Shown here one piece after another: positions 10,908 to 20,831 of a stretch of DNA of 64,000 bases. The translations under genes and the position numbers were made by a program. This DNA is from Effrenium voratum (taxonomy: Eukaryota; Sar; Dinophyceae; Suessiales; Symbiodiniaceae): the NCBI GenBank assembly GCA_963377175.1, contig CAUJNA010003737.1, positions 1 through 64,000 of the forward strand. The letters run 5' to 3'. The first letter of the stretch is position 1. Every line of letters starts with the position of its first letter. The notes beneath the pieces are model-generated. The model searched no databases and was not told the origin of the DNA. It saw nothing but the letters and a program-made list of their open reading frames with translations.

Positions 10908-11564
10908 ATGCCCGCGCTGCTGGAGCTCTTCAAGGGAACCGGCTCAGTGGGACGAGCCTTCGAGGCGGAAGGCTGGGAAGTTGTGAGCCTTGACCTGTTG
11001 CCCAAGTTTGAGCCCTCCATCTGCTGCAACATTCTGCAATGGGATTACCGCGCAGCCTTTCCGCCCGGACACTTCCAGTTTGTCTGGGCGTCGCCCGTGT
11101 GCACCGAGTACTCCAGGGCGCTGACCACCCGGCCGCGGCGGTTGCCAGAAGCTGATGCCCTGGTCCTTCGAACCATCGAAATCATCGCACACTTGGACCC
11201 TCCCATGTGGGCCATTGAGAACCCGGCCACCGGGCTGCTGAAGACCCGCCCGTTCTTGGAGCGCCTGCCCTGGGTGGACGTGACCTACTGCAAGTACGGA
11301 ACTCCGTACAGGAAGCAGACGCGGCTGTGGACCAACATGCGCTGGAGGCCGAGGCGAGGCCTGTGCAGGCCCGGCAGCCGCTGCGGCGCGTGGCAGGACG
11401 GCAGGCACCTCCGGGCCGCGCAGCGGGGGCCGCTGATGGAGGGGCAGTACGAGAGGGTCAGCCAGTCACGCGAGCTGCTCTACAGCGTTCCTGCTGCGCT
11501 GTGCAAGGAGATTGCGCGCGCGGCCACGGAGGAGCTTGCCGAGCGGCTGAGCATTCCGGATTAG
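10908..11564 (+). CDS. PLV cytosine-C5 DNA methyltransferase (218 aa), copy 1
   Basis: Intact. ATG at 10908 was chosen because it matches the start in copy 2 (18710); a CTTTAAAGAAA stretch lies just upstream. SAM-binding motif I is LELFKGTGSVG. The catalytic region is WASPVCTEYS, with SPVC in place of the usual PCQ. ENPATGLL corresponds to the ENV motif, and VTYCKYGTPYRKQTRLWTN is typical of the compact phage-type cytosine methylases. Expected to methylate cytosines in viral or host DNA; the target is unknown. It ends with TAG, 76 bp before the convergent capsid gene. Only ~75% of residues match copy 2 in the first 100 positions, but almost all match after that. Confidence 0.8.
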   Translation: MPALLELFKGTGSVGRAFEAEGWEVVSLDLLPKFEPSICCNILQWDYRAAFPPGHFQFVWASPVCTEYSRALTTRPRRLPEADALVLRTIEIIAHLDPPMWAIENPATGLLKTRPFLERLPWVDVTYCKYGTPYRKQTRLWTNMRWRPRRGLCRPGSRCGAWQDGRHLRAAQRGPLMEGQYERVSQSRELLYSVPAALCKEIARAATEELAERLSIPD

Positions 11565-11640
11565 GCTGTTCTGGTCTAATCCGAGGGGCCTGGAAACAAG
11601 TCCATTTTTCCGTGGTTTTGCTGGGGCAGCGGACTTTTTT

Positions 11641-12911
11641 TTAGTCCAGCACAGAGACGCCCGTGCCGGAGAGCGTCACCAGCTGGTAGGCCACCAGGTG
11701 GATGAACAGGTCCGTCATCGTGCCGTCCAGGCCCTTGAAATTGAACCGGGCAAGTTCGCCCGAGCGGGTGCTGACACCACTCAGTGGCATCTTGGGCACG
11801 CGCTCCGTCGGAAAGCCGGCAATGAAGCTGTGGCGCAGGTAGCCCGCACGGCCGATGTCAATGTTGCGCACCGTGTCGTCGTAAGTACCCGCAAGGACCG
11901 AGAGGAAATGGAAGTGCTCCGAGGCTCCCTTCATAGGATTGTGAGGGTACTGCAGGCTGCCCAGCCGCATCTGCGATTCCAGGAGGCTGTCCTCCTGCCT
12001 GGCCGCGCCGATGGGGGCCACGTCCTGACCCGGGTTGGCCAGCAAGTGGATTTTGGAGCCCGCGTCGTTGTCCCAAAAAGTCACAAACGCGCCCATGAGT
12101 TTTGTGAAGGCGCGCGCCACGGCGACGTTGTGCTCCGCGACTCCGTTCGGGACGCTGGACTGCTGCGTACCGTGGGGTAGCTGAACACGAGCGACCTTCC
12201 TGAGAGGAGCACGCGGTTGAAGGACTCAACCAGCGCAGAGTCCAGGACGACCTGGGAGGCCAGAACTCGGACGTTCTGGATCTCAAAGTCGGTGCTCAGC
12301 GTGGCTCCGGACGGGTGCGCCCCGGCGTTCTCGGACCACAGCGCAGTCGTGGCGTCCGCGAACTCGATTTCTATCACCAGGTTCAGCTGCAGCGGCAGCA
12401 TCTTCCCGCAGCGCAGGATGCCCACCATGGTGGGGCGCAGCAGCACGTCCGCGTAGCCGCCCTGGTGCACCGCGCGGGCGATGCGGGGGTCGTTGACTTC
12501 GTCGAAGCCCTCCATGGCCGTGTTGCGGTTGTACTCCCGGCCCTTCAACAAGTCGTGCACGGCCACGGTGCGGCCGTAGTAGTTGATGTCGTCGCAGCGC
12601 TGGCCGTTGGCGAAGACCTGGACGCGCTGGACGAAGCAGGCGGGGTTGGGCGTGGCTGGGGCCAGCGGGTTGGTGCCGTCCGTGTTCCTGACACGGAAGG
12701 CGATCTTGATTGACTCGGGGTCGATGAAGGACGTGCCGCTGGTCAGCGGGATGCGGCAGACCCGAGAGGTTGTGGGGGAGAACGAGCTCAGCGAGCTGGG
12801 GAAGTACTGCACGTCATGCCGCGCCGTGACGTAGCTGGTGTTGCTTGTTTTCAGCTTGTAGTCCAGGCTCTGCATCAGCTCATCCTGGGCTCCGGCAGCG
12901 ACTACCTCCAT
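11641..12911 (-). pseudogene. PLV major capsid protein, copy 1, broken by a 4-bp deletion
   Basis: Starts MEVVAAGAQDELMQSLDYK at 12911; TAA at 11641. Comparison with copy 2 gives an intact length of 424 aa. A 4-bp deletion at about 12168 (GCGTACC where copy 2 has GCGTGTGCACC) shifts the frame two thirds of the way through. The protein is beta-rich, soluble, and lies in a minus-strand block with a packaging ATPase and a penton-like protein; I call it the double-jelly-roll capsid protein from this setting and its general character, not from a diagnostic motif. It is shorter than most virophage/PLV capsid proteins (~500-650 aa). Confidence 0.65.
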
Positions 12912-12916
12912 GCTTC

Positions 12917-12924
12917 TTTATATA
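12917..12924 (-). promoter_or_regulatory. TATA-like element immediately upstream of the capsid gene
   Basis: TATATAAA on the minus strand ends only 5 bp before the ATG; the same spacing is kept in copy 2 (20832-20839). It is unusually close for a -30 TATA box, so it may act as an AT-rich viral promoter giving a very short leader. Confidence 0.45.
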
Positions 12925-12949
12925 CACGCAATTTGAGTCGTACGGCGAA

Positions 12950-13123
12950 GGAAAATGCTATTCCTCCAGTGCGTACATAGATGTACGGACGAGAAGAATA
13001 GTGTTTTGTGGCGCAAAACCGTGCAAAACGAGCTATTCTTACAGCGTATATTGATATACGGCCTAGAAGAAGAGCATTTGTTCAGCGCAAACCCGTGCAA
13101 AAATAAACTCTCCCCAAGGGTTT
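12950..13123. promoter_or_regulatory. Two hairpins with GCGCAAA-CCGTGCAAAA tails, copy 1
   Basis: Between the capsid gene and the next minus-strand gene are two inverted repeats centred on CGTACAT-AG-ATGTACG (~12970-12990) and CGTATAT-TG-ATATACG (~13045-13062), each flanked by CTATTC and GAATAG-type outer arms. Each is followed by GGCGCAAAACCGTGCAAAA or AGCGCAAACCCGTGCAAAA. They could be terminator/processing signals for the downstream-ending gene or promoter elements for the capsid gene. Confidence 0.6.
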
Positions 13124-14277
13124 TTAAGCAGCCTCAATGTCTCGCGCCAGCTGGTCAAAGCTGGGTGGAGGCAGGCTCCGGCGCGACTGCCCGGAACTGG
13201 AGCTCGCCCGCAAGCTCGGCTGAGACTGGGGCAGGGTTACAGAGTTCAGGCCCCAGGACAAGGGGCGCGGCGTGTGGTTGGACTGCGCCTGGACTCGGAA
13301 GCCAGACTGGGAGGAGGCGCGGCTGCTTGCGGGTCTGCCGGACGTGCTGCTGCCTGAGCGCAGCGTGAAGCTGAGTGGCGTCATTCATGTTGTTGGCGGA
13401 CCGGACGTCCTGCACGGCCGCGTCCTCGCTGCCCTGCTGGGGCCGGAAGAGCGTGTTCTCCAGCACCCATCCCGTGCCGCGCGCGAGGCCGTAGGCTGCG
13501 CCGCCTGCGATGCCCATGGCCAGCCCCGCTGATGCCGCCGCGCCAACTCCCGCCGCGCCAGCCAGCGTTCCAGCAACCTCGCCCGCGGCGGGCGCCAGGG
13601 CTGCTGCTCCTTCTGCCAGGCCCCCCAGGTACCCAACGGCTCCGCCCACGCCCTCGGCGGCAACGGCCTCCTCCGCAGCCACGGCCGCCGTCTCCTCAAC
13701 GGCCTGCGCTGCGCCACGCTCCACCTCCTGCGCGCGCTGCCCTGCCTCATCCAGGAGGCGCTCCACATCACTGGGCCGACCTATGATCTGTGGAAAAGGG
13801 GGTGGGTCGGGGAGCTGAGAGCGGAAGGGCCTTCGCGCCCGCACCCTGCGCCTATGAGGTCCGCTGCCGCCTGCGCGCCGTTTGCAGTGCTGCGCAGACG
13901 GTCCGTGATGGAGGGCGGCCCCTGCCCGTTGCTGGCCAGTGCGCCGGCCTCGGGGTCTCCCGCCAGGTCATCCTCAACAAAGCGGGTTCCGCCGTACCCT
14001 TGGTACCTCCGCGCAAGGCGCACGTCCTCGTCCGTGGCCTCTGCGGGAGTGCGGAAGCCGTCCTCGGGAATTGCCTGCAGGGGCGTGTGCTGCAGGGGCC
14101 GGGGGTTGGGGTCCTTGCTGGACTGTACAAAATCGTCCAGGTAGAAGTGGCTTGTGATGAATGAGGTGGCTTTGCGGTCGGCTGATCCAGGGGCAGCGGC
14201 TCATTCCGCTCAAGGTAGCCCACCACCTGCTCAAAGCGCGGGCGCTGGTTGAAGCCGTGCGCCCGAAGCGTCTTCAT
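13124..14277 (-). pseudogene. PLV glycine-zipper virion protein, copy 1, degraded
   Basis: Degraded copy of the intact 409-aa gene at 21018-22247. Starts MKTLRAHGFNQRPRFEQ at 14277 and ends FDQLARDIEAA/TAA at 13124. Compared with copy 2 it is 76 bp shorter: a loss around 13795-13845 removes the segment before IIGRPSDV, a one-base change near 14170 shifts frame after LPLDQP, and another near 13365 shifts frame after NDATQ. The Ala-rich helix (about 13745-13680) and the Gly/Ala hydrophobic stretch (about 13640-13480) survive. Confidence 0.7.
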
Positions 14278-14568
14278 TTACTGTTGCGCAACTTCGCCCA
14301 CCGCCCGTTCCACGCCCCGGCGCTCGGCCCGCGCGTAGCGCAGTTGGGGTACCTGGCGGTGCACGGCCTCCGTCAGCCGGCTCACGTCGTCCTGGTGCCG
14401 CTGCCCCTCCTGCGCCTGCCTGCGCTCCCCAAGCCAATTGTTGAAGGCCCGCGCCTCCTCCAGTTCTCGGTAGCGCTTCAGCAGCAGCGGCTGCTAGTTG
14501 TAACTGGGGTACGTCCTGCGGAACCACCGGAGCATCCGCGGCTCGTTGCGGGGTTCAATGGACATCAT
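14278..14568 (-). pseudogene. PLV 96-aa basic helical protein, copy 1, in-frame TAG
   Basis: Same length as the intact copy-2 gene (22248-22538), but codon 25 is TAG where copy 2 has TTG (Leu): ...TYPSYN-stop-QPLLLKRY. Otherwise the reading frame is preserved from MMSIEPRNEP to AGEVAQQ-like, with 1-2 substitutions. Its TAA is directly followed by the ATG of the next gene (14277). Function unknown; rich in Arg/Glu/Gln and helical. Confidence 0.7.
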
Positions 14569-14572
14569 GCTT

Positions 14573-14942
14573 TTACACTAGTACGCTTGCGCCTGTGGTC
14601 AGCCGGTCATAAGCGGACTGCCTCTCCAGCATGCGCAGGGCGCGCTGCTGCTCTCTTGTGAGTGAGGCGCCTCCGATTGGTGACCTTCAGCGGTTGCCCT
14701 CCGCCGGTTTTTTTGCCTCTGCCGGCGCGACCCTATGCTGGTTTTGCCGTCTCAAGTGGATGGGGCTTGGCTTGCGCTTTGGAGCAGCCGGCTCAGTAGG
14801 CACGTCCGCTTCGGTTTTGTTCTTGCTCCCAGGGGGCCTGCCCCGCCGTTTCGGTTTCGGGGCGCAGCGCTCCTGCGCAGCGTCTCACGACGTCATTCCT
14901 GCGCCTCTTGGCGCTAGGTTCCTCTTGTTCGGTCGGCTCCAT
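14573..14942 (-). pseudogene. PLV AT-hook protein, copy 1, degraded
   Basis: Counterpart of the intact 121-aa gene at 22543-22908. Starts MEPTEQEEPSA and ends ASVLV-TAA. Total length is 370 bp, not a multiple of three, and several small indels around 14690-14910 disrupt the Ala/Pro-rich middle. The basic patch corresponding to the AT hook can still be read in an adjacent frame (CGAAACGGCGGGGCAGG region). Confidence 0.6.
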
Positions 14943-14945
14943 TTA

Positions 14946-15710
14946 TTATACGTGGTCAAGATATAACACGAACGACAAAGACGACCCGCGAAGCCGGACA
15001 ACGTTGCCGTCCAGGTCGGTCAGCCGGACGCGCATGTGCCTCAGGGTAACCGGGCCCCTGAGGGCCATGAAGTGCCCGTCGTCGGAGCCCGTCTCCACAA
15101 TGGTGCCCACGCCACTCTTCAACGTGATCTTGGAGAGGATGTCGTCACCCAGGTTGCCCAGCACTCTGCTGGCGTTGGCCAGCTGGGCGCAGCGCAGGTA
15201 GACCTCGTTGTGCGCCATCATGCGGACGAACTCAAAGACCTGCTGCCCGCCGGAGACGAAGCTCGGGCCCAGCATGTGGTCCACGCTGAAGGGCTTGGTG
15301 GGAGAGGCGGGCGGCGCGGCGGGGTAGTCCGCCTACCCCGCCGCGTCAGGAAATTGCTGGCGCAGCTCCAGGTCGTTCAGAATGAGCCGGTTGCCGTCGT
15401 AGGCTACGCTCAGGCTGTTCGTGGTCTCGCTATAGGTGGCGGTGGCAAAGTTGGAGCTGATCCAGGCGGCCAGCCGGGCGCCCGTGTACGCGCCTTCGGG
15501 CAACAACGCCCAGTTCAGCGTGCCCAGCGCGGCGTCAACCCAGTAGAGGTAGCGGCCCCGGTCCGTGGACAAAAAGCTGTCGGCCCGGCGGATTTTGTAG
15601 ACGGCGAGCCGGGCGTCGCTCTGCAGGTGCAGCGACTCTCCCAGGTCGACCTCAAAGTCACTGTCCGAGCCGGCCACCCTCTTGCGGCTGTCCACGTAGA
15701 TCGTTGTCAT
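14946..15710 (-). pseudogene. PLV penton/minor capsid protein, copy 1, in-frame TAG from a 9-bp insertion
   Basis: Frame is maintained for 254 codons from MTTIYVDSRKRVAGS (15710) to SFVLYLDHV-TAA (14946). A 9-bp insertion near 15325 relative to copy 2 adds codons GGG TAG GCG and so a stop after FPDAA. The N-terminal xIYVDSRxR...SDFEVDL and the LPEGAYTGARLAAWI segment are typical of single-jelly-roll vertex proteins of Polinton/PLV-type viruses. A short overlapping frame upstream (MKKTPMGAALSF, 15870) is open but lies over the ATPase tail and is not called. Confidence 0.6.
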
Positions 15711-15784
15711 CCTTTTCTTTAGGAAACCACCCGTCCGGCGGACGCGGCTGGACGGCTGAGACGGAAGTGCAGCAGGAGATGTTC

Positions 15785-16593
15785 TCACACTTCGCGTTGA
15801 TCAGCGTGGAGCTGGCGAACAGCTTCTGGCCCAGGAAGCTGAGCGCCGCTCCCATCGGCGTCTTTTTCAAGCGCGAAACGCTCTTCGAAGCGCTTGTAGA
15901 ACATTTCGTTCTTCGGCTTCAGGTAGTACACGAAGAGGAAGCTGTAAGGTTCTCGGGTCGCCTGCTCATACAGCCGGTACAGCTGCTCCTTCGGCTCAGC
16001 TCCTCGATGACGGCGTCCAGCTCGTGCTGGTTGCGCAGCCTCCAGCAGCAGAGGAATTGCATGTTGACCCGCACGGCTGCGCTGATGAGCCTCAGCTTCT
16101 GCGAGCTCACCCAGGTGCTGATCTGCATGTGACGGCCTCGGATGAAGAGCGTGTCAAGGGCGCCATGCGGCTTGTGGAGTTGCGGCGTGTCAGCGAAGTC
16201 GTCGATGACTACAAGCACCTGGTACAGTTTCTTCATTTCCAACTTCTTGGACGCTTCCGTGATCTTGCGCTGCTGCTGGATGATGCGCCGCAAGGCGGAC
16301 TCATCCCACTCGTCCCAGTAAGCCTGCTCACGCTCCGTGTTCACCCCCAGGTCCTGCTCGATGTACTTCTTGACGGGGATCCAGCCATCATCGATTTTGA
16401 CGCTTGGGCTGAAAACGTAGATCCGCTCAAACACGCCCTTGTACTGCTCCAGGATGAGACTGCTGAGCGCCACAGTTTTGCCCGACTTGCTGGGCCCAAG
16501 GAAGATGCCCGTGCATGGCACCAGGGGCACCACGGGGTCCGAGGCTTGCTTGCTGGTGTACTCAGGAGTGGGGAAAAGCTTGATCTTCCCCAT
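15785..16593 (-). pseudogene. PLV A32-like DNA-packaging ATPase, copy 1, 10-bp deletion
   Basis: Starts MGKIKLFPTPEYTSKQ at 16593. Walker A GPSKSGKT, Walker B LVVIDD and the SSQKLRLISAAVR motif (sensor and arginine region) are intact. A 10-bp deletion near 15985 (809 bp against 819 in copy 2) shifts frame after AVIEELS. The capsid-packaging ATPases of this group pump DNA into preformed capsids. Confidence 0.8.
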
Positions 16594-17859
16594 TCGTCCT
16601 TTTGCGTTACGCAAGTTCCGGAAGCCGGCAGCTGAAGTACCGTGGAGGCCCCTGCTGCAGCGGCGACGTTTTTGCATTTAGCTACAGACCCAAAACTTGG
16701 CCCGGGCAAAGAGAGGTTGTCACGGAAGATTGAACGCTCTCCCTTCACTAGAAATTGCAAGACCCACGCGCGTGTTGGAACACGCGCCACCGCCCCCCCC
16801 TCCACCCCCGACTTTCAATGTTGCATGGAACACGTGCGAAGGCAACTTTTACACTCGCCTGAGACTTTTACACTCGCCTGAGACACAACATTGAAATTCG
16901 GGGAGCGGGGGCTCAAGACTAGACTTGTCAACCACCCTCGCCTGCCACAGCGCCTCAAGACTCGCCAACAACGCACGGGCGCCAACTGTGCTCGGCGCGT
17001 GGTTCTGACGCTTTCTTTAATCGTTATCTAGTCGTCATCTAGTCGTTATTCTAGTCGTTATTCTAGTCGTTATTCTAGTCGTTATTCTAGTCGTAATTCC
17101 ACGAAACCACGTAAAACACAATTATTCATGAACTGGCTCTGGCTTGAAAGGAAAATGCCCTTCTTATCTCTCAATATATTTTTGGATTACCGACTAGGAA
17201 ACGCTTGAAGCTTCCGCATTCACGACTAGAATAACGACTACAAAACGATTAGAATAACGACTAGAATAACGACTAGAATTGCGACGATGCCCGACTGCAG
17301 GCAAACTGCGGCCCAGCTCCACATTCTCGCGCTGCGCCGGACGCCACACGAGCGGCCCTGAAACTCGGGCCGCGCAAAGGCTTGAAAATCGCAGCCACAC
17401 AGGCGGGGCCTCGCCAGTATACGTGGCCTATCTGCGGCTGCCCTAACCCAGCACAGCAATCCTGTTGCCGGAGGATTGACGGAGACGCAACCCAAGGCTC
17501 ACATGCAGCAAATGAGGCCAAGAAAACCCAACCACCCTTCTGCTCTGAGTTACCGTTGCGCTTAGAAAGCATTTATCATGCTTTTCGAGCCACAAAGCTC
17601 CGCAACAGAAACGCACTTACAAGCCAGAAACAGCACTTTAAGCCCGGGCAACTTAAACTTCCGAGACGCACAGAAAGCGACTAGGACCCGTTTTGCCTGC
17701 ATATTGAAGCAGGCGGAAAACCCTTGCAGAAGTGCAAGCAGAAGGGCTGTGGCCGCACCGCGCAAAACCAACAAATTTTCGCAGAATCCACATTTGCTGA
17801 ATAATAACCTCTGAAGATGCGCTGTGAGCGGTTTTAGATTTCACAAATAACAGAGAGAG
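16594..17859. other. Inter-PLV spacer
   Basis: No gene is supported. Contains a short duplication of TTTTACACTCGCCTGAGAC (~16850-16882), an inverted CTAGTCGTTATT array (17021-17280, listed separately), and at ~17454-17482 a single hairpin GCAATCCTG...GGAGGATTGACGGAG that resembles the five-copy hairpin array next to the copy-2 ATPase (24665-24820). Probably the junction of the two viral copies. Confidence 0.6.
17021..17280. repeat. Inverted arrays of 12-bp CTAGTCGTTATT
   Basis: Six head-to-tail copies of CTAGTCGTTATT (17028-17098) face about five copies of the reverse complement (17223-17280) across a ~125-bp spacer that includes TATATTTTTGGATTACC. The arrangement could extrude a large hairpin. 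It lies outside the genes, between the PLV copies. Confidence 0.85.
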
Positions 17860-18096
17860 GTGGCCGTGGCGGAAGTGGAGCCGGACGGAGTGAGGCTGGA
17901 CAACGGCATGCGGCTGAAGAACCAGGAGCTGCTGCGGGCCACCCGGCCGAGCCACGCAGTGACCTACGCCAGCTGCCAGGGCCTCACCCTCCACAACCGC
18001 GTCCGCCTGGACCTGGACTCATGCCACCTCACGCTGCGCCACCTATACGTGGGCGCCTCAAGGGCGACAAGCTCCGAGCTGCTGGAGGCGGCCTAG
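17860..18096 (+). pseudogene. Helicase C-terminal fragment, PLV copy 2
   Basis: 79 codons that match the end of the copy-1 helicase: AVTYASCQGLTL and LYVGASRATSSELLEAA (motifs V-VI). About half the residues are identical to copy 1, far less than for the capsid genes. Everything upstream of ~17850 is missing, so the element is truncated here. Its TAG (18094-18096) overlaps by two bases the stop of the convergent 18093-18603 gene. Confidence 0.75.
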
Positions 18097-18603
18097 AACG
18101 GGCAGCACGGCGCCTCCAGGGGCTCCAGCATGAGGTGGCGCACCTCAAAGAGCACGCCCCACTGCCTGCCCATCAGCCACACGTGCCGGGCCTCCACAAG
18201 CGCCGAACTCCGCGGGGCGCGGCGCGCGGTTGCCGGGGGTGTCCCAGAAGAGGCAGCGCTCCAAGTCCATCTTGCACTTCACGTGCTTGCCCTTGGCGCT
18301 CACCTTGACGGCGCGCTGCAGCTGGCTCTCAAGCTCGGTGCGGGCGGCCCCCGGAAAGGGCTTCTGGAAGATGATCATGTTGTCGATGACGCCCTGCTCC
18401 ACCTCCGTCCACAGCTCCAGGTTGGTGTTGCTCGCAAAGCACACGCCCACCCTCTTGGCCCCGTCGTCCTGGAAGTTGCCGGGCTCCCACAGCACCTCCA
18501 CGTCCACCTTGCACACCAGCGCGCCCTGATGGGAGTCCTCTATGGACATGAATTTTCCCCCCTTGGCATTGGTCTGAACGTCCAGCCCAAGTGCAAGCTT
18601 CAT
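18093..18603 (-). pseudogene. PLV small conserved protein, copy 2, one frameshift
   Basis: Homologue of 5508-6038. Starts MKLALGLDVQTNAKG at 18603; matches include LWEPGNF, VCFAS, KCKMDLERCLFWD. A one-base change near 18196-18206 moves the conserved tail (EARHVWLMGRQWG ... CCPF, stop TAG at 18093) to another frame. Identity to copy 1 is low, in line with the diverged helicase end. Confidence 0.65.
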
Positions 18604-18648
18604 GGTTGCGAAGTTCGGCTCCTTTTTTTATCCGTAGGAAAAAAGTCC

Positions 18649-18663
18649 GGTCCGATGAACGCG
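18649..18663. promoter_or_regulatory. GGTCCGATGAACGCG element, copy 2
   Basis: Exact repeat of the 15-mer at 6077-6091. It lies between the divergent small-protein gene (ATG 18603, minus) and methyltransferase gene (ATG 18710, plus), so it could serve either. Confidence 0.5.
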
Positions 18664-18709
18664 CGAGTTTTCTTGGTCGTCGCAGTGGCGGTGATCTTGC
18701 TCTTTAAAA

Positions 18710-19363
18710 ATGCCGAGACTCCTGGAGCTTTTCTGCGGCACCTAGTCGGTGGGCAGGGCCTTCGAGGCGGCGGGCTGGGAGGTCGTCTCCCTGGACATCG
18801 TGTCGAAATTTGAGCCCACCATCCTGTGCGACATCCGGAGCTGGGACTACACTACGTTTCCGCCGGGGCACTTCGACATGGTTTGGGCCAGCCCGGTCTG
18901 CACGGAGTACAGCCGCGCGCCGACGCGCCCGCGGCGGCTCCTGGAGGGCGACGCGCTGGTGCTCAGCGCCCTTGAGATCATTGCGCACTTTGACCCCTTG
19001 ATGTGGGTCATAGAGAACCCGGCCACCGGGCTGCTGAAGACCCGGCCGTTCATGGAGCCTCTGCCCTGGGTGGACGTGACCTACTGCAAGTACGGAACTC
19101 CGTACAGGAAGCAGACGCGGCTGTGGACCAACATGCGCTGGAGGCCGAGGCGAAGCCTGTGCAGGCCCGGCAGCCGCTGCGGGGCGTGGCAGGACGGCAG
19201 GCACCTCCGGGCCGCGCAGCGGGGGCCGCGGCTGATGGAGGGGCAGTACGAGAGGGTCAGCCAATCACGCGAGCTGCTCTACAGCGTTCCTGCTGCGCTG
19301 TGCGAGGAGATTGCGCGCGCGGCCACGGAGGAGCTTGCGGAGCGGCTGAGCATTCCGGACTAG
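18710..19363 (+). pseudogene. PLV cytosine methyltransferase, copy 2, TAG in motif I
   Basis: Starts MPRLLELFCGT, then TAG at 18743-18745 where copy 1 has GGC (Gly), then SVGRAFEAAGWEV. The stop is exactly in the SAM-binding glycine motif. The rest is open to the terminal TAG at 19363 and nearly identical to copy 1 from ENPATGLLKTRP onward. CTCTTTAAAAATG precedes the start. A downstream restart would lack motif I, so this copy is probably inactive. Confidence 0.75.
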
Positions 19364-19588
19364 GCTTCCTCCAATGGAAAATGCACATTTTTCAATGTTT
19401 TTGCATGTTTTTTTGGGCGGTGCCACTCCTTTTTTCTCGTTTCTGGGCGCATTCAAAAGCGGTGTCACTAAACACCAAAAATGGTGAAGAAGGACACCGG
19501 GCCTTTTTTTGTCATTTTTGGGCGGTGTCACACAACTTCGAAAACGGTGTCACTCTGCGCCAAAAATGGTGAAGAGCGACACCGGGCC
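19364..19588. repeat. Spacer with repeated CCAAAAATGGTGAAGA
   Basis: Lies between the convergent methyltransferase and capsid genes and is three times longer than in copy 1. CCAAAAATGGTGAAGA plus GACACCGGGCCT occurs at ~19477 and ~19560, and GCGGTGTCAC three times. May be an insertion or an expanded terminator region. Confidence 0.65.
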
Positions 19589-20826
19589 TTAGTCAAGCAC
19601 CGAGACGCCCGTGCCGGAGAGCGTCACCAGCTGGTAGGCCACCAAATGAATGAACAGGTCCGTCATCGTGCCGTCCAGGCCCTTGAAGGTGAACCGGGCA
19701 AGGTCGCCCGAGCGGGTGCTGACACCACTCAGCGGCTTCTTGGGCACGCGCTCGGTGGGAAAGCCGGCAATGAAGCTGTGGCGCAGGTAGCCCACGCGGC
19801 CGATGTCGATGTTGCGCACCGTGTCGTCGTAGGTGCCCGCAAGGACGGAGAGGAAGTGGAAGTGCTCCGAGGCTCCCTTCATGGGGTTGTGAGGGTACTG
19901 CAGGCTGCCCAGCTGCATCTGAGACTCCAGGAGGCTGTCCTCCTGCCTCGCCGCGCCGATGGGGGCCACGTCCTGCCCCGGGTTGGCCAGCAAGTGGATC
20001 TTGGAGCCCGCGTCGTTGTCCCAAAGGTCACAAACGCGCCCATGAGTTTCGTGAAGGCGCGCGCCACGGTGACGTTGTGCTCCGCCACGCCGTTCGGGAC
20101 GCTGGACTGCTGCGTGTGCACCGTGGGGTAGCTGAACACCAGGGACCTTCCTGAGAGGAGCACGCGGTTGAAGGACTCCACCAGCGCAGAGTCCGGATCT
20201 CGAAGTCGGTGCTCAGCGTGGCCCCCGCCGGGTGCGCCCCGGCGTTCTCGGACCACAGCGCAGTGGTGGCGCGCAAACTCAATTTCTATCACCAGGTTCA
20301 GCTGCGGCGGCAGCATCTTCCCGCAGCGCAGGATGCCCACCATGGTGGGGCGCAGCAGCACGTCCGCGTAGCCGCCCTGGTGCACCGCGCGGGCGATGCG
20401 CGGGTCGTTCACTTCGTCGAAACCCTCCATGGCCTTGTTGCGGTTGTACTCTCTGCCTTTGAGCAGGTCGTGCACGGCCACGGTGCGGCCGTAGTAGTTG
20501 ATGTCGTCGCAGCGCTGGCCGTTGGCGAAGACCTGGACGCGCTGGACGAAGCAGGCGGGGTTGGGCGTGGCCGGGGCCAGCGGGTTGGTGCCGTCCGTGT
20601 TCCTGACGCGGAAGGCGATCTTGATGGACTCGGGGTCGATGAAGGACGTGCCGCTGGTCAGCGGGATGCGGCAGACCCTAGAGGTTGTGGGGGAGAAGGA
20701 GCTCAGCGAGCTGGGGAAGTACTGCACGTCATGCCGCGCCGTCACGTAGCTGGTGTTGCTTGTTTTCAGCTTGTAGTCCAGGCTCTGCATCAGCTCATCC
20801 TGGGCTCCGGCGGTGACTACCTCCAT
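19589..20826 (-). pseudogene. PLV major capsid protein, copy 2, three indels
   Basis: Same start (MEVVTAGAQDELMQS) and end (GTGVSVLD) as copy 1. Against copy 1 it has a 1-bp loss near 20026, a 34-bp loss near 20195 and a 2-bp loss near 20270. The last two together restore frame, so a ~25-residue segment is scrambled and ~12 residues lost. 1238 + 37 bp equals the 1275 bp (424 aa) inferred for the intact gene. Since the breaks differ from those in copy 1, an intact ancestor existed when the block was duplicated. Confidence 0.7.
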
Positions 20827-20831
20827 GCTTG

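Noticed and set aside
15658..15870. Small overlapping viral gene MKKTPMGAALSF... at the ATPase/penton junction (also 23660-23832)
   Set aside because: It is open in both copies, but both are almost identical at DNA level here, so openness is not independent evidence; it overlaps the ATPase C-terminus.
14278..18745. Possible TAG recoding: in-frame TAG in three viral genes (14278-14568, 14946-15710, 18710-19363)
   Set aside because: The same genes end naturally with TAG (both methyltransferases, helicase fragment), the other copy has a sense codon at each site, and frameshifts are just as common, so decay explains them.
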